Shown here one piece after another: positions 42,962 to 51,744 of a DNA stretch of 64,000 bases. The stretch is from Nocardioides campestrisoli (GTDB lineage Bacteria > Actinomycetota > Actinomycetes > Propionibacteriales > Nocardioidaceae). The translations under genes were made by a program, and so were the position numbers. The notes below the pieces were generated by a model. It saw nothing but the letters and a program-made list of their open reading frames with translations, did no database searches and was not told where the DNA came from. The stretch lies in contig NZ_CP061768.1 in assembly GCF_013624435.2 (NCBI RefSeq), forward strand, positions 2,818,001 through 2,882,000, written 5' to 3'. The stretch's first letter is position 1, and each line of letters starts with the position of its first letter.

Positions 42962-43827
42962 CAGCTGAACTCGGCCATGAGCGTGAACCCGCTGCGGTCC
43001 AGTTCGTAGAAGACCTCGTTCCCCCTTCGGGTTCGACGAACCACGCCGGCCTCCAGCAGTTCCCGTAGGTGCTCCGAGGTCGTGCTGGGCGCGATTCCGA
43101 GGGCGGCGGACAGGGTGGTGGTGGTGGCCGGACGGTCCAAGCAGCGCAGGATCAGCGCTCGCCGCCTGCCCAGCAGGATGGCGAGCGGGTCGACCTCTGT
43201 GTCGACGCACGCCTGCGTCCCCGGAAGGCCCTGCAGCGCCTGACCAGCGGGCAGCGCGTAGGAGACCGCCACCGCCCCCACCGGGAGCGCCGTGAACAGC
43301 GACCAGGCACCGCCGAACACAAGGGGGACGAGGCGCAGGCGCCGGCCCCTGGCGACGTGCCGGATGTCCTCCTGGTGCGGGGAGGCCAGCAGGGGTGGCC
43401 GCCAGCGCAGGTGAGCGTCGATACCGCTCAGCATCGCGACCCAACCGCGTGCGACGAGTGTCTCGTTGCGGCGCCGCACCTCCGCCCGTACGGTCTCGGC
43501 CATCTCCGTCCAGTAGGGCTCGACGGCGGCGCACCAGTACTCGTCGAGCAGCGACGGCAGGTCGCCGCCACCGAACGCCTCGCCGAAGTCAGGGGTCGAG
43601 GAGTCGGACGGCGGCGGCGGGGAGACGGCGGCGACTCTCAGCCACAGCTCCCGCACCAGGTCCGGCGAGACTCTCTGCTGCGTCTCGTGGGCCCAGCGTG
43701 CGTACGTGCCGCCGCCCCTGACCCTGAAACGCGCCAGCACCGCAAGGCTCGCGATGGTCTCCCAGGTCGCGCATCCGCCGACCTGCACCGCTGGCGGTGA
43801 CGAGGGATCAAGCCGGAGCCGAAGCAC
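42961..43827 (-). CDS. ArsR-type transcriptional regulator with large N-terminal domain
   Basis: The 288-residue protein carries its winged helix at the C-terminus: ALILRCLDRPATTTTLSAAL, GIAPSTTSEHLRELLEAGVV, then RRGNEVFYELDRSG, the ArsR/SmtB pattern. The N-terminal ~190 residues are helical with ~20 Arg and resemble the uncharacterised domain that precedes ArsR HTHs in many actinobacteria. No metal-binding Cys cluster is seen. It lies between the pqqD-like gene (20-base overlap) and the precursor peptide and is the likely pathway-specific regulator. Confidence 0.78.
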   Translation of the reverse strand: MLRLRLDPSSPPAVQVGGCATWETIASLAVLARFRVRGGGTYARWAHETQQRVSPDLVRELWLRVAAVSPPPPSDSSTPDFGEAFGGGDLPSLLDEYWCAAVEPYWTEMAETVRAEVRRRNETLVARGWVAMLSGIDAHLRWRPPLLASPHQEDIRHVARGRRLRLVPLVFGGAWSLFTALPVGAVAVSYALPAGQALQGLPGTQACVDTEVDPLAILLGRRRALILRCLDRPATTTTLSAALGIAPSTTSEHLRELLEAGVVRRTRRGNEVFYELDRSGFTLMAEFS

Positions 43828-44107
43828 CGTCGGCTCCGACGACCATGAGCCCGTCAGCCACCATCGACGTCAGGAACTCCGTGGCGTCCGCCAGAGCCTC
43901 GTCGTCGGGGATCCCGTACTCGGCGACCAGCAGTGCGGCGAGGTCAACGACAGTGCGCGTCCCGTCCGCGCCCTCGAAGAGCACAAGGGCGGCGTCGGAG
44001 AGCTCCAGCGCGACGTCACCGAGGCCGATTTGCAGCGCTCCCCGGCGGCGCCGGAGCCAGATGCCGAGGCGCCTGCGTGGGCGCGCCCCCGGGTCCACCG
44101 CGGTCAC
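43808..44107 (-). CDS. Small PqqD/RRE-like protein
   Basis: A 99-residue protein with the PqqD-like fold pattern: ALELSDAALVLFEGADGTRT (beta hairpin), then helices VVDLAALLVAEYGIPDDEAL and ADATEFLTSMVADGLMVV. Free-standing PqqD/RRE proteins present leader peptides to modifying enzymes. GTG at 44107 overlaps the nucleotidyltransferase stop. Two RRE-like units in one operon (this one and the asnB C-terminus) make a peptide-modifying role likely. The assignment is by pattern, not by strong identity. Confidence 0.6.
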   Translation of the reverse strand: MTAVDPGARPRRRLGIWLRRRRGALQIGLGDVALELSDAALVLFEGADGTRTVVDLAALLVAEYGIPDDEALADATEFLTSMVADGLMVVGADGASAPA

Positions 44108-44889
44108 GGCTGCAGGTCCACTCGCAGGGCTATGTCCTGGCAGACGCCGAGCACCTCCGTCACCCAGCTGGCGGGGGCGTCCTGGTCGTAGGTCCGCATC
44201 GACTCCAGCTCCCAGTACCGGTCGAAGTCGAGGAGTGCGGGCGAGGCCGCCCGGAACCGTTGGGGCCGCCACTTCGGGATCAGGCTTAGGTACTCCCCGT
44301 GCGACTCCAGGAGCGCGTCGACCGAGTGCCCGAGCGCCCGCCTTGCCGACAGGACGGCGCTCTCGAAGTCGCCCCCCTCCAGTTGGCCGAGGGCGTCCTC
44401 CACAGCGTCGTCGGAGGCCGCGAGGGACCTCGTCATCATGAACGACCGAAACGCCGAGGTCCGCACCCGCTCGTGGGCGGTGGCCAACCAGTCCACCCCT
44501 GCCAACGGGACGCCGTGCTCCAGACGGGAGATGAGGATCTCCTCGCGAGGGTGAAGCAGGCCCTGTGCGACGACGTTGCGCTCGAACTGCTCCCAGGAGA
44601 CCTTGGCCAGCATCTGGTCGACCTGTCCGAGCGTCCAGTAGACGACCTCCCACCTGCGATCGCCCGAGTTGAATCCCTCGGACATCACCCGGGGCGGGTT
44701 CAGCGGCAGGGGGAGTGCCATGCACGCGTCGGACTCCCACTCCCGGGTCACGAACACCGCGATGTCCACGTCGCTCTGCGGGTTCGCCCATCCGCGAGCC
44801 AGCGAGCCGACCAGCGACGCCGCGACCATGTCGTCCGGGACGAGACCCCGCTCGCGCAACGGTGACAGCCATTTCTCCGCGTCAGTCAT
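44104..44889 (-). CDS. Nucleotidyltransferase-domain protein (MNT/KNTase type)
   Basis: The 261-residue protein has the DNA polymerase-beta-like core SLVGSLARGWANPQSDVDIAVFV (GS...DxD, spread over ~26-50) that binds Mg-NTP. A helical C-terminal half follows with FRSFMMTRSLAASDDAVEDA. Kanamycin-type and minimal nucleotidyltransferases share this. Nucleotidyltransferases of this kind are often found in lasso-peptide clusters. It could also adenylylate a small molecule. First gene of the operon 44889-37407. Confidence 0.78.
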   Translation of the reverse strand: MTDAEKWLSPLRERGLVPDDMVAASLVGSLARGWANPQSDVDIAVFVTREWESDACMALPLPLNPPRVMSEGFNSGDRRWEVVYWTLGQVDQMLAKVSWEQFERNVVAQGLLHPREEILISRLEHGVPLAGVDWLATAHERVRTSAFRSFMMTRSLAASDDAVEDALGQLEGGDFESAVLSARRALGHSVDALLESHGEYLSLIPKWRPQRFRAASPALLDFDRYWELESMRTYDQDAPASWVTEVLGVCQDIALRVDLQP

Positions 44890-45518
44890 CTGCCCTCCCT
44901 CTCGCGTCCTCCTCGGCCAACGCTAGCGGTTCACGCTGGGGGCCGGTCCCTGTCCTCCGTTCGTGGACTGCGGACCTGTCGCGGCAGCCATCGCCCTCCA
45001 GTCACGCACCTCGGCAAAGGGGCGGATCAGGCCGTGCGGTTGACGACCGACCAGGCGATGCCGTTGAGGATCCCGCCTCCGTGACCGCCTAAGAGGGCAC
45101 CGTGGTCCATAAGCAGGGCAAACTCGACGTCGGCCGAAAGCTCGACGTCGGCCGAAAGCAGGTCTTCCGCGATGACGCAGAGGTCTACATCTACCCCGAC
45201 AACGCCTTCCAGAGAGCAGGCGTCTACAAGAGGGCCCATCAGCAGGCCCAGAACAAGGTTCGTGGCCCATGGGCCGGCGGAGAAGACGGACGGAAACCAC
45301 GGTCCCTAATTGGCCTGTTCGGCGGAAAGTGTTGAACAAGGGCGCGTGATGCCCCGGGTTTGCTTCCGAGGCATTGGAGCCGGCGAGCAAGCGGCATGAA
45401 GAGAACCACAACGCGAAGGCCAGGAGATGACAGCTCCTGGCCTTCGGTGGTTTGTTCGAGCGGCCGACCGGCTGGCGGCTTCCTGGCGGACTGACCCGCA
45501 TCTCGTACCGTCTCGGGT
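44890..45518. other. Gene-poor stretch between cluster halves
   Basis: No gene is convincing. An 18-base sequence (CTCGACGTCGGCCGAAAG) is repeated exactly in tandem at 45123-45158. Overlapping short frames on both strands run through it (plus 45102-45335, minus 45027-45239), neither with a ribosome site. The base composition is less GC-rich than its surroundings, consistent with a junction. Confidence 0.4.
45415..45445. terminator. Hairpin upstream of the broken methyltransferase gene
   Basis: GAAGGCCAGGAG pairs perfectly with CTCCTGGCCTTC around a 7-base loop. Downstream on the plus strand comes GGTGGTTTGTT. It resembles a rho-independent terminator for transcription entering from the left. 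Confidence 0.55.
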
Positions 45519-46111
45519 ATGGGAATCGCTGATGACATCGCCATCTGGGACGCTGAAGCTGCTGCGTTTGACGAGCCGGCAGACCACGGCCTGAGGGACC
45601 CGGCCGTGCGAGAGGCATGGCGCGAGCTCCTGCTGGGCCGCCTGCCCGAACCCCCCGCTCGCGTCGCAGACCTGGGCTGCGGAACCGGCACACTCTCCGT
45701 CCTGCTTGCCGAGGACGGCTACCAGGTCGATGGTCTGGACTTCTCGCCGCGAATGGTGGAGGCGGCCGGGCGCAAGGGTGCCGGTGTGCGCGGAGTGCGG
45801 TTCATGCAGGGAGACGCGTTCGCCCCGACCCTCCCGGAGGGGAGCTACGACGTGGTCCTCTGTCGGCATGTCCTGTGGGCGATGCCAGACCCCGCCGTCG
45901 CTCTGTCACGGTGGCTTCGCCTGCTCTCGCCATCGGGCCGGCTCGTGCTGGTGGAGGGTCGCTGGTCCAATGGGGCGGCCTCTCGGCCGAGCAGGTGGTT
46001 CGGCTCGTGGAGAACACGGGTCGGTCCGCGTCGTTGACTCGTCTCTCCGACCCGGCCTACTGGGGACGGAGCATCAGCGACGACCGCTACGTGGTGTCGA
46101 GCCTTCGATGA
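45519..46111 (+). pseudogene. SAM-dependent methyltransferase with a frameshift
   Basis: The first ~150 codons encode a class I methyltransferase: VADLGCGTGTLSVLLAEDGY (SAM loop), GLDFSPRMVEAA, GDAFAPTLPEGSYDVVLCRH. At about 45970-45980, in a GGGGCGG tract, the frame slips. The expected ending (GLSAEQVVRLVENTGRSASL, then DPAYWG, to a stop at 46111) is found in the next frame, so one G appears missing. This is either a real mutation or a sequencing error. A TACCGT hexamer 7 bases before the ATG would fit leaderless transcription. Confidence 0.7.
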
Positions 46112-46148
46112 GAGGGCTGGCGTGCTTCCCCGAACGCCGGTTGGACGG

Positions 46149-47783
46149 TCAGTCGGTGGCGTAGGGGTTCGGGTTGGTTCGTCCGTCGGGCCTCGCCAGG
46201 CGGGGTGCCCGGATGATGCGCGGCCGGGCTCTCCGCGCCTGCTGCTCGAGCGCGGCGACGGCCCACTTCCGCCACTCGGCGAGCTCGTCGTAGGCCGTGT
46301 CGGATGTCCGGGCGGCCAGCACGCGGGTGGCGAGCGCGATGGCTTCCTCGGCCTGGTTCCGGGCGGCGTACTGGTGGCAGAGCAGCAGCGTCAGCCGGGG
46401 CTCGATGAGGTGGAGTTCGTAGTCCATCGCCCACCCGAGATGCCGGTCGATGAGGACCTGCCGAACGCCGTTGGCGCGCTCCCACTCGATGACCAGCCAG
46501 GTCATGTACGCCTTGACCTGGACGTGGCTCCACTTCTTGATGGCGCGGTCGCCCCGCTCCTGGGTCCGGCCGAGCAGGACGCTCCCGATGCGGCCCTCGG
46601 AGAGCTCGCCGGCGCCGCCGCGCGTGGCGACCTCGGCGACCGGCTGGTAGATGGTGTCGCGCGGGCAGCCGGCGTGGTCGCGGCAGTCGGGGCACGCGAG
46701 GCTTCCGCCGTCGCCGCACGGGGTCGAGGCGGTGATGGCGGGCTGGTTCTTCGTCATCCACCGCACCGCGCGGGTGTGCGCCAGAGCCGGCTTGTCCCCG
46801 CGGCTGCGGATGAGCCGGGTGAGGGCGCCGAGGGCGGTGCCGGCCTGCCCGGGCTCGGTGGCGGTGGGCAGGAGGGCGACGACCTGGTCGAAGAGCAGAC
46901 GGCCGTTCTCGCGGCCGGCGACCTCGGCGGCGCTGGCGAGGTAGCGGCAGCGGAGCTGGACGCACTCGGCGGCCATGGCCATCCAGGCGTCCACCTCGGC
47001 GGGGGCTGCGGGGTCCAGCAACGGCCGGGTGTGCCGGGCGAGGTGCTCGGCGGGGACGCGTGGCTCGGACGGGCCGCGGCGGTGGGTGACGATGGCGACC
47101 TTGGGGTCGCGCAGGGTACCGCGGCCGTGCTCGTCGAGCAGGTCCTCGAGGGTGTCGTGGCGCAGCGCGGTGGCGGCCGCGCGGAGCAGCTTCACCAGGA
47201 CCGCTGCGGTCACGCGGGCGTCGGAGCGCCCGTGGTGCGGGTTGGCGTTGGTGAGGCCGTAGATGTCAGCGAGCCGGGTCAGGCCGATGGTGGTCCGGTT
47301 GCCGACCTCGGGTACGCGCAGCTGCCGTGGCAGCGCGGAGGTGTCCAGGATGGGCAGGTCTGGGAGGTCGGCAAGGCCGACCGCGATGTTGGGGGCGCCA
47401 GCGGCCTTGCGGTCGTCGAGGCGCTCGAGCTCGGCCCGCAGGACATGGACATCCACACCGGTGTGGCAGACGAACACGCCGGTGGGGTCGTTGAGCTTGG
47501 CCAGGATGCGGGCGGCGTGGAAGGCGAACTGGCGCTTCTTGGCGACGGCGGCGTCGGTGAAACCGTGGATGGCGGACGTCTCCGCGGTGATGGGGACGCC
47601 GGGGTTCATCTCGATGTACAGCTCGTCGGCAGCCGGTGCGCGCTTGCCGCGGACGACCGGGACGATGCCGATGGAGATGATGTGGTTGCCGTCCGGAGCG
47701 TTCGTGTACTCGGTGTCGACCACGTAGAAGGTGCGTTGGGTCAGCGTCTCGAAGTGGCTGGCCGCGGCGTCGGCGAGGCTCAT
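46149..47783 (-). CDS. DEDDh-type 3'-5' exonuclease with helical C-terminal extension
   Basis: A 544-residue protein. Residues ~17-215 are a DnaQ-like exonuclease: FYVVDTEYT (DxE), then the central Asp region, and NPHHGRSDARVTAAVL giving the HxxxxD motif. The remaining ~330 residues are mostly helical, with a Cys cluster (PCGDGGSLACPDCRDHAGC, possible zinc site) and TPR-like helices. Its ATG overlaps the stop of the upstream DDE-like gene, so they are co-translated. The function of the pair is unknown: a mobile element module or defence system. Confidence 0.72.
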   Translation of the reverse strand: MSLADAAASHFETLTQRTFYVVDTEYTNAPDGNHIISIGIVPVVRGKRAPAADELYIEMNPGVPITAETSAIHGFTDAAVAKKRQFAFHAARILAKLNDPTGVFVCHTGVDVHVLRAELERLDDRKAAGAPNIAVGLADLPDLPILDTSALPRQLRVPEVGNRTTIGLTRLADIYGLTNANPHHGRSDARVTAAVLVKLLRAAATALRHDTLEDLLDEHGRGTLRDPKVAIVTHRRGPSEPRVPAEHLARHTRPLLDPAAPAEVDAWMAMAAECVQLRCRYLASAAEVAGRENGRLLFDQVVALLPTATEPGQAGTALGALTRLIRSRGDKPALAHTRAVRWMTKNQPAITASTPCGDGGSLACPDCRDHAGCPRDTIYQPVAEVATRGGAGELSEGRIGSVLLGRTQERGDRAIKKWSHVQVKAYMTWLVIEWERANGVRQVLIDRHLGWAMDYELHLIEPRLTLLLCHQYAARNQAEEAIALATRVLAARTSDTAYDELAEWRKWAVAALEQQARRARPRIIRAPRLARPDGRTNPNPYATD

Positions 47784-49012
47784 CGCTCGGGTGTGGGCTC
47801 AGCGGGACTGCCGGTGCGCTGAGCCAGCAGCGCCGGCACCAGCGCGCGGTTGCGCAGGGACGAGTACACCTGCGGACGCCTCGTGGCGGCCTCTCCCGGG
47901 GGTCCGATGTACGGCGGCTGCGGGTCGGCGACGGCCCGGGGCGTCGGTGCCCAGCCGCCGTGCGCCTCGTTGTCCTCGCGCAGCAGGTGGGTGATGTCGT
48001 CGAGGTTGCGGAACGCGCCCTGGGCCCGGGCGACCGCGAGGTCGAGGAGGCAGTTGGTGCGGGCGATGTTGCGGAACAGCTGCTTGCGGTTCTCCAGGAA
48101 CGGCGACAGCGTCGCTCGGAGGCGGTTCTCGATGGCGGCGTTGGAGGCCGGCAGGTGCGGGTGGTCGGTCAGGACCTGGATGCCGGTCCAGATGCGGTCC
48201 TCGTAGACATCTCGTTGGATGAGGAGCTTCTCGACCGGGGCGCCGAGGTCCGCGACCTCGGCGATGACGCTGTCCCACCACCGCGACCAGTCTGCACGGC
48301 CGAGGTTGAGCAGGTCGCTGCGGGTGAGCACGTCCAGGTGCTTGGCGAGCTGGGGCAGCGGAACCGCCCGACCTTCCACGACGTGCGTGGTGCCGGCGAG
48401 CTCGACGATGCCTTCGCGGATGTTGCGGTGCGCGTGGTACAGCGACGGCACGATGGGAACCGTGCCGTCGTACATCGCGGTCACGGCGTTCTGGATGCTG
48501 CTCGCGGCGTCGGCGATGACGAAGTCCGGGCGTTCGAGCTCGCCGAGGACGAGCAACCACGCGGCGGTGTCGCCGGTTGGGTACGCCCGCGCCAGTCGTA
48601 GCCGGTTCTCCCGCGTGGGCGCGTCCATCGGCGTGGGCCCGGGGTGCCAGATGACCTCGACGACGGCCAGGACGGACCACGCGACGGTGAGCTTGCGGTG
48701 CTGTCGCAGGAAGATGGGGAGTTCGTCGAGGAGGTAGGTGACGGGTGCGGCGAGCGGCGTGTCGGGCAGCGCCCGCTGCTGCTTGTCGTTGGCGGCGCGC
48801 TGGCGTGCCTCCCGGGCCCGGACCCGCTCCATCACGCGGCCGTAGATGAGTGGCGAGTACTGCTCCACCAGGTCGGCCGCCAGGTGCCACGAGGACTTCC
48901 CCATGGAGGCGTTGTAGGAGTCCTCGGGCTGGCCGAGGAACGGGCCGAGGTTCATGACGTCGGCGTGCGCGTCCTCGAAGTGGGTGTGGACGGCACCCTT
49001 CCGCTGCCTCAT
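47780..49012 (-). CDS. DDE-transposase-like (RNase H fold) protein
   Basis: A 410-residue protein. The region ~160-330 resembles the catalytic core of MULE/ISL3-like transposases: FVIADAASSIQNAVTAMYDG (Asp), VPSLYHAHRNIREGI and NAAIENRLRATLSPFLENRK (Glu in the last helix). The expected first Asp of the DDE triad is not clear in the strand AWSVLAVVEVIWHPG. No N-terminal zinc finger or terminal inverted repeats were found. It may be a domesticated transposase. It is coupled to the exonuclease gene. GGAG lies about 9 bases before the ATG. Confidence 0.6.
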   Translation of the reverse strand: MRQRKGAVHTHFEDAHADVMNLGPFLGQPEDSYNASMGKSSWHLAADLVEQYSPLIYGRVMERVRAREARQRAANDKQQRALPDTPLAAPVTYLLDELPIFLRQHRKLTVAWSVLAVVEVIWHPGPTPMDAPTRENRLRLARAYPTGDTAAWLLVLGELERPDFVIADAASSIQNAVTAMYDGTVPIVPSLYHAHRNIREGIVELAGTTHVVEGRAVPLPQLAKHLDVLTRSDLLNLGRADWSRWWDSVIAEVADLGAPVEKLLIQRDVYEDRIWTGIQVLTDHPHLPASNAAIENRLRATLSPFLENRKQLFRNIARTNCLLDLAVARAQGAFRNLDDITHLLREDNEAHGGWAPTPRAVADPQPPYIGPPGEAATRRPQVYSSLRNRALVPALLAQRTGSPAEPTPER

Positions 49013-49465
49013 CGCACCAACTCCATCGGGTACTGGAGAGGCGCCTTCAGAACTCGACGAGCCTCGGTCGCCGGCATTTGAGGTCGCGCATTCGGTGAAC
49101 GCCGATACATGACAGCCTCATGAAGACTTGCTTGGAGCCGTAAACAAGCGAGAGCAGACACCAGAACGCCTTCTCTTCCTCAGTCTTCGCGGCTCTACGT
49201 CGTTCAAGCCATCATCTGCTGCCGACGACGGCAAGAACAGCGACGCTGTCATGACGCTCCCCCGTGCTCGTCCGAGGACCCGGCGACGCCAGCGACACTA
49301 ATGCGGACGCGGCGGGGCCAGGCCGCCATATCGGGCCGTTGAGGAGAATTCGACGCCGGGCGGAGGAAGTTACCCACCATGGCGTACGCCGCCTACCTCA
49401 CGTGCCGCCGGACGAAGGCCCGAACTGCTCCCAGCGCGTGAGTCCGCTCGTCCGGACTTCCGGGA
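49013..49465. other. Intergenic region right of the exonuclease/DDE pair
   Basis: 453 bases with lower GC around 49100-49260 and no convincing gene. A 20-codon frame at 49380-49442 has a GGAGGAA site about 10 bases upstream but no recognisable product. The promoter of the DDE-exonuclease pair should lie at the left end. Confidence 0.35.
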
Positions 49466-50725
49466 CTACTGGACGATGGCCTGGTACACGAGATCCCGGA
49501 AGAGCTCGTGGTACCTGCGTCCCTGCCACCACCTGGCCTGCCACGAGCTCTGCATCATCAGCACGGCGTCGAGCTCCTCGGCGGGATCGACGAAGAATAG
49601 CGTCGACCCGCGCCCCAGCCACCAGTAGTCGCCCGGACTGCCCGGCGTGTTCCCGGTTCCTCGCGGACGGCGAACGGCGACGCCTAGTCCCCAGCTGTAG
49701 CCGACCCCGGGGATGAAGTCGGGACCGCTCTCGGCCAGGTCACCCAGGTGGTCCGACAGCATCATGTCCAAGAACCGTGGGCTCAGAACCTTGGTCCCGT
49801 CCTCGGCGGTGCCGCGACCCGTGAGGCACGTGAGGAAGCGCAGGTAGTCGGAGATCGTGGAGTAGCAGCCGCTGCCACCGGAGAGGTAGCTCGGCCTGGA
49901 CGTCAACGTGAGCAGCTCGAGATCAGGCGCGAGGGAGCGGTCCGGCTGCGCGACGAGGTGTGCACGTTCCTCCGGCACCCAGAACCCGGTGCTGGACATC
50001 CCCAGGGGCCGCAGCACCCGATCGTCGACCAGCTCGTCCAGGTTCTGGCCGCTGACCACCTCCAGCACTCGGCCCAGCACCTCGTAGGAGAGCCCGTACT
50101 CCCACACCGAACCCGGTTGGTGGGCGAGCGGCACCCCACCGAGCCGTTCGACGAGGTCCTGGGTGGTCTCGGTGAAGGCCACGGCTCGGTGGTCGAACCC
50201 CCGGATCCCGTGTGCGTCATAGACGCGCAGGATGCCCGGGGACCCGAGGTAGCCGCCCACGATGCCGCTGGTGTTTAGCATCAGGTCGCGCACCGTCATG
50301 GGTCGGTGCAGCGGGACGGTCGGCACGTCGGGACGGTCCGCGTGCCGCGGATCGGTGGTGACCCTGAGGTCCGCCAGCGCGGGCAGGAAGGTCGAGACCT
50401 CGTCCGACAGCAGTAGCCTTCCCTCCTCCACGAGGGTGAGGGCGGCCATGGCGGAGAACGGCTTGGTCATCGAGCCGATCCGGAAGATCGCGTCGCGGGT
50501 CATGGGCTCGGGGCCGGCCGGGTCCAGACGGCCGAACGACTCAAGGCAGACCAGTTTGCCGCGGCGGCGGACCGCCAGCACCCCGCCGGGCGTCTGGCCC
50601 TGGGCGACTTGGTGCTCCATGACCTGCCTGACGCGGCCCAACCGTGCCGGCTCGAACCCGACGTCAGTCGGGTCACCCGTGCACTCCGCGCGCAGTGGGG
50701 CGGCGTGGACGGTTGCGGCGCTCAC
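49466..50725 (-). CDS. Serine hydrolase, class C beta-lactamase/esterase fold
   Basis: The 419-residue protein has the catalytic SxxK in RIGSMTKPFSAMAAL, a Tyr in WEYGLSYEVLGRVLEV (YxN-like), and a C-terminal WGLGVAV plus GSTLFFVDP region. Family members hydrolyse esters, amides or D-amino-acid peptides, or transfer acyl groups. No signal peptide is seen. GTG at 50725 overlaps the stop of the 2-hydroxyacid dehydrogenase. It is the last gene of the minus-strand phosphonate operon. It might release or acylate a phosphonate product or remove a protecting group. Confidence 0.82.
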   Translation of the reverse strand: MSAATVHAAPLRAECTGDPTDVGFEPARLGRVRQVMEHQVAQGQTPGGVLAVRRRGKLVCLESFGRLDPAGPEPMTRDAIFRIGSMTKPFSAMAALTLVEEGRLLLSDEVSTFLPALADLRVTTDPRHADRPDVPTVPLHRPMTVRDLMLNTSGIVGGYLGSPGILRVYDAHGIRGFDHRAVAFTETTQDLVERLGGVPLAHQPGSVWEYGLSYEVLGRVLEVVSGQNLDELVDDRVLRPLGMSSTGFWVPEERAHLVAQPDRSLAPDLELLTLTSRPSYLSGGSGCYSTISDYLRFLTCLTGRGTAEDGTKVLSPRFLDMMLSDHLGDLAESGPDFIPGVGYSWGLGVAVRRPRGTGNTPGSPGDYWWLGRGSTLFFVDPAEELDAVLMMQSSWQARWWQGRRYHELFRDLVYQAIVQ

Positions 50726-51744
50726 GACAGCCGCCCGTGTCGAGGCAGCCCACCGGCGAACACACGGGCGATCTCCTGGGCGACCCGCGTGCGCTGGCTG
50801 CGCTCGGAGGCGCCGGACAGGAAGGCACGGTGGGAGGAGACGACCACGTCGGGCCGTGCCACGAGTCGTCGGTTGACCTCGTCTACGTTCGGGTCCTCCG
50901 GGGTGAACACATCCGAGGCGTAGCCGGCTAGGCGCCCTGCCACCAGGGCCCGCTCGACCGCGGCTGAGTCGACGAGCGGACCGCGAGCGGCGTTGACCAG
51001 CACCGTGCCCGGCCGGGCGGCCGCGAGGGCCTCGTCGTCGACCAGCGACCGGGTCTCGTCGGTGAGCTCGGCGTGCAGCACGACGGCATCGCTGGACCGG
51101 AAGAGGTCGTAAAGGGTGTCGACTGCGCCCACGTGGTATCCGCTCATGAGGTCGGCCGGGACGTACGGGTCGTAGGCGACGATTCTCCCGTAGAAGGCCT
51201 GGAGGCGACGGGCCGTGGCACGACCGATGCGACCGAAGCCGACGATCCCCACGGTGCAGTCTGCGAGCCGGCGCGGGACGGCACTGCTGAAGATGCCCCA
51301 GCCGCCGGCCTTGATCAGGCGGTCCTGGTCGCACACCTGTCGCTCCAAGGCGAGCAGCAGGGCGAGCGAGTGGGTGCTCACCTCGTCCACGCAGTAGTCG
51401 GGCAGGTGGAACGACGTCATATCGCGTTCGCGTAGCAGCGGCACGTTGAGGTTGTCGATGCCGACGCCCTGGCGAGCGATGACCCGGCAGCTGCCGGATA
51501 GCGCGTCACACAGCTCCTCGGTCACCTGGGCCCGGTAGACCACCAGCGCGTCGGCGCCATCGACCCAGTCGAGGAACTCCGGGCCCTCGGTCACGAAGGC
51601 GTCGCCGTGCCACATCCCCAGGTCGATCTGCACGCCCGTGCCGAGGACCTCGCGTTCGAGGTCCGCGCGGGCAGGGTCGGGCCCACCGAGGGCCGGGTCC
51701 AGCGCCCACGCCGGGTCCGTGTAGACCACGCGCCGCGCCTTCAC
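50722..51744 (-). CDS. 2-hydroxyacid dehydrogenase, PhpE-like
   Basis: The 340-residue protein has the NAD motif TVGIVGFGRIGRATA and the catalytic Arg (VNAARGPLVDS), Glu (DVFTPEDPN) and His (VVSSHRAFLSG). In phosphinothricin biosynthesis the homologous PhpE oxidises hydroxymethylphosphonate, the product of the HEPD encoded two genes upstream here. The same role is inferred. GTG at 51744 overlaps the aldehyde dehydrogenase stop, and the gene order matches consecutive pathway steps. Confidence 0.8.
   Translation of the reverse strand: MKARRVVYTDPAWALDPALGGPDPARADLEREVLGTGVQIDLGMWHGDAFVTEGPEFLDWVDGADALVVYRAQVTEELCDALSGSCRVIARQGVGIDNLNVPLLRERDMTSFHLPDYCVDEVSTHSLALLLALERQVCDQDRLIKAGGWGIFSSAVPRRLADCTVGIVGFGRIGRATARRLQAFYGRIVAYDPYVPADLMSGYHVGAVDTLYDLFRSSDAVVLHAELTDETRSLVDDEALAAARPGTVLVNAARGPLVDSAAVERALVAGRLAGYASDVFTPEDPNVDEVNRRLVARPDVVVSSHRAFLSGASERSQRTRVAQEIARVFAGGLPRHGRLS

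Noticed and set aside
37407..44889. Classical lasso peptide cluster
   Set aside because: No leader peptidase (B2) and no typical core starting with Gly and an Asp/Glu at position 7-9; only the YxxP motif, AsnB, RRE and nucleotidyltransferase are shared.
45027..45239. Possible double-glycine bacteriocin on the minus strand (ends GGHGGGILNGIAWSVV)
   Set aside because: No ribosome site, no transporter or peptidase nearby, and a tandem DNA repeat explains much of its sequence.
49380..49442. 20-codon frame with a GGAGGAA site
   Set aside because: No motif, no conserved context and no hairpin; too short to support.
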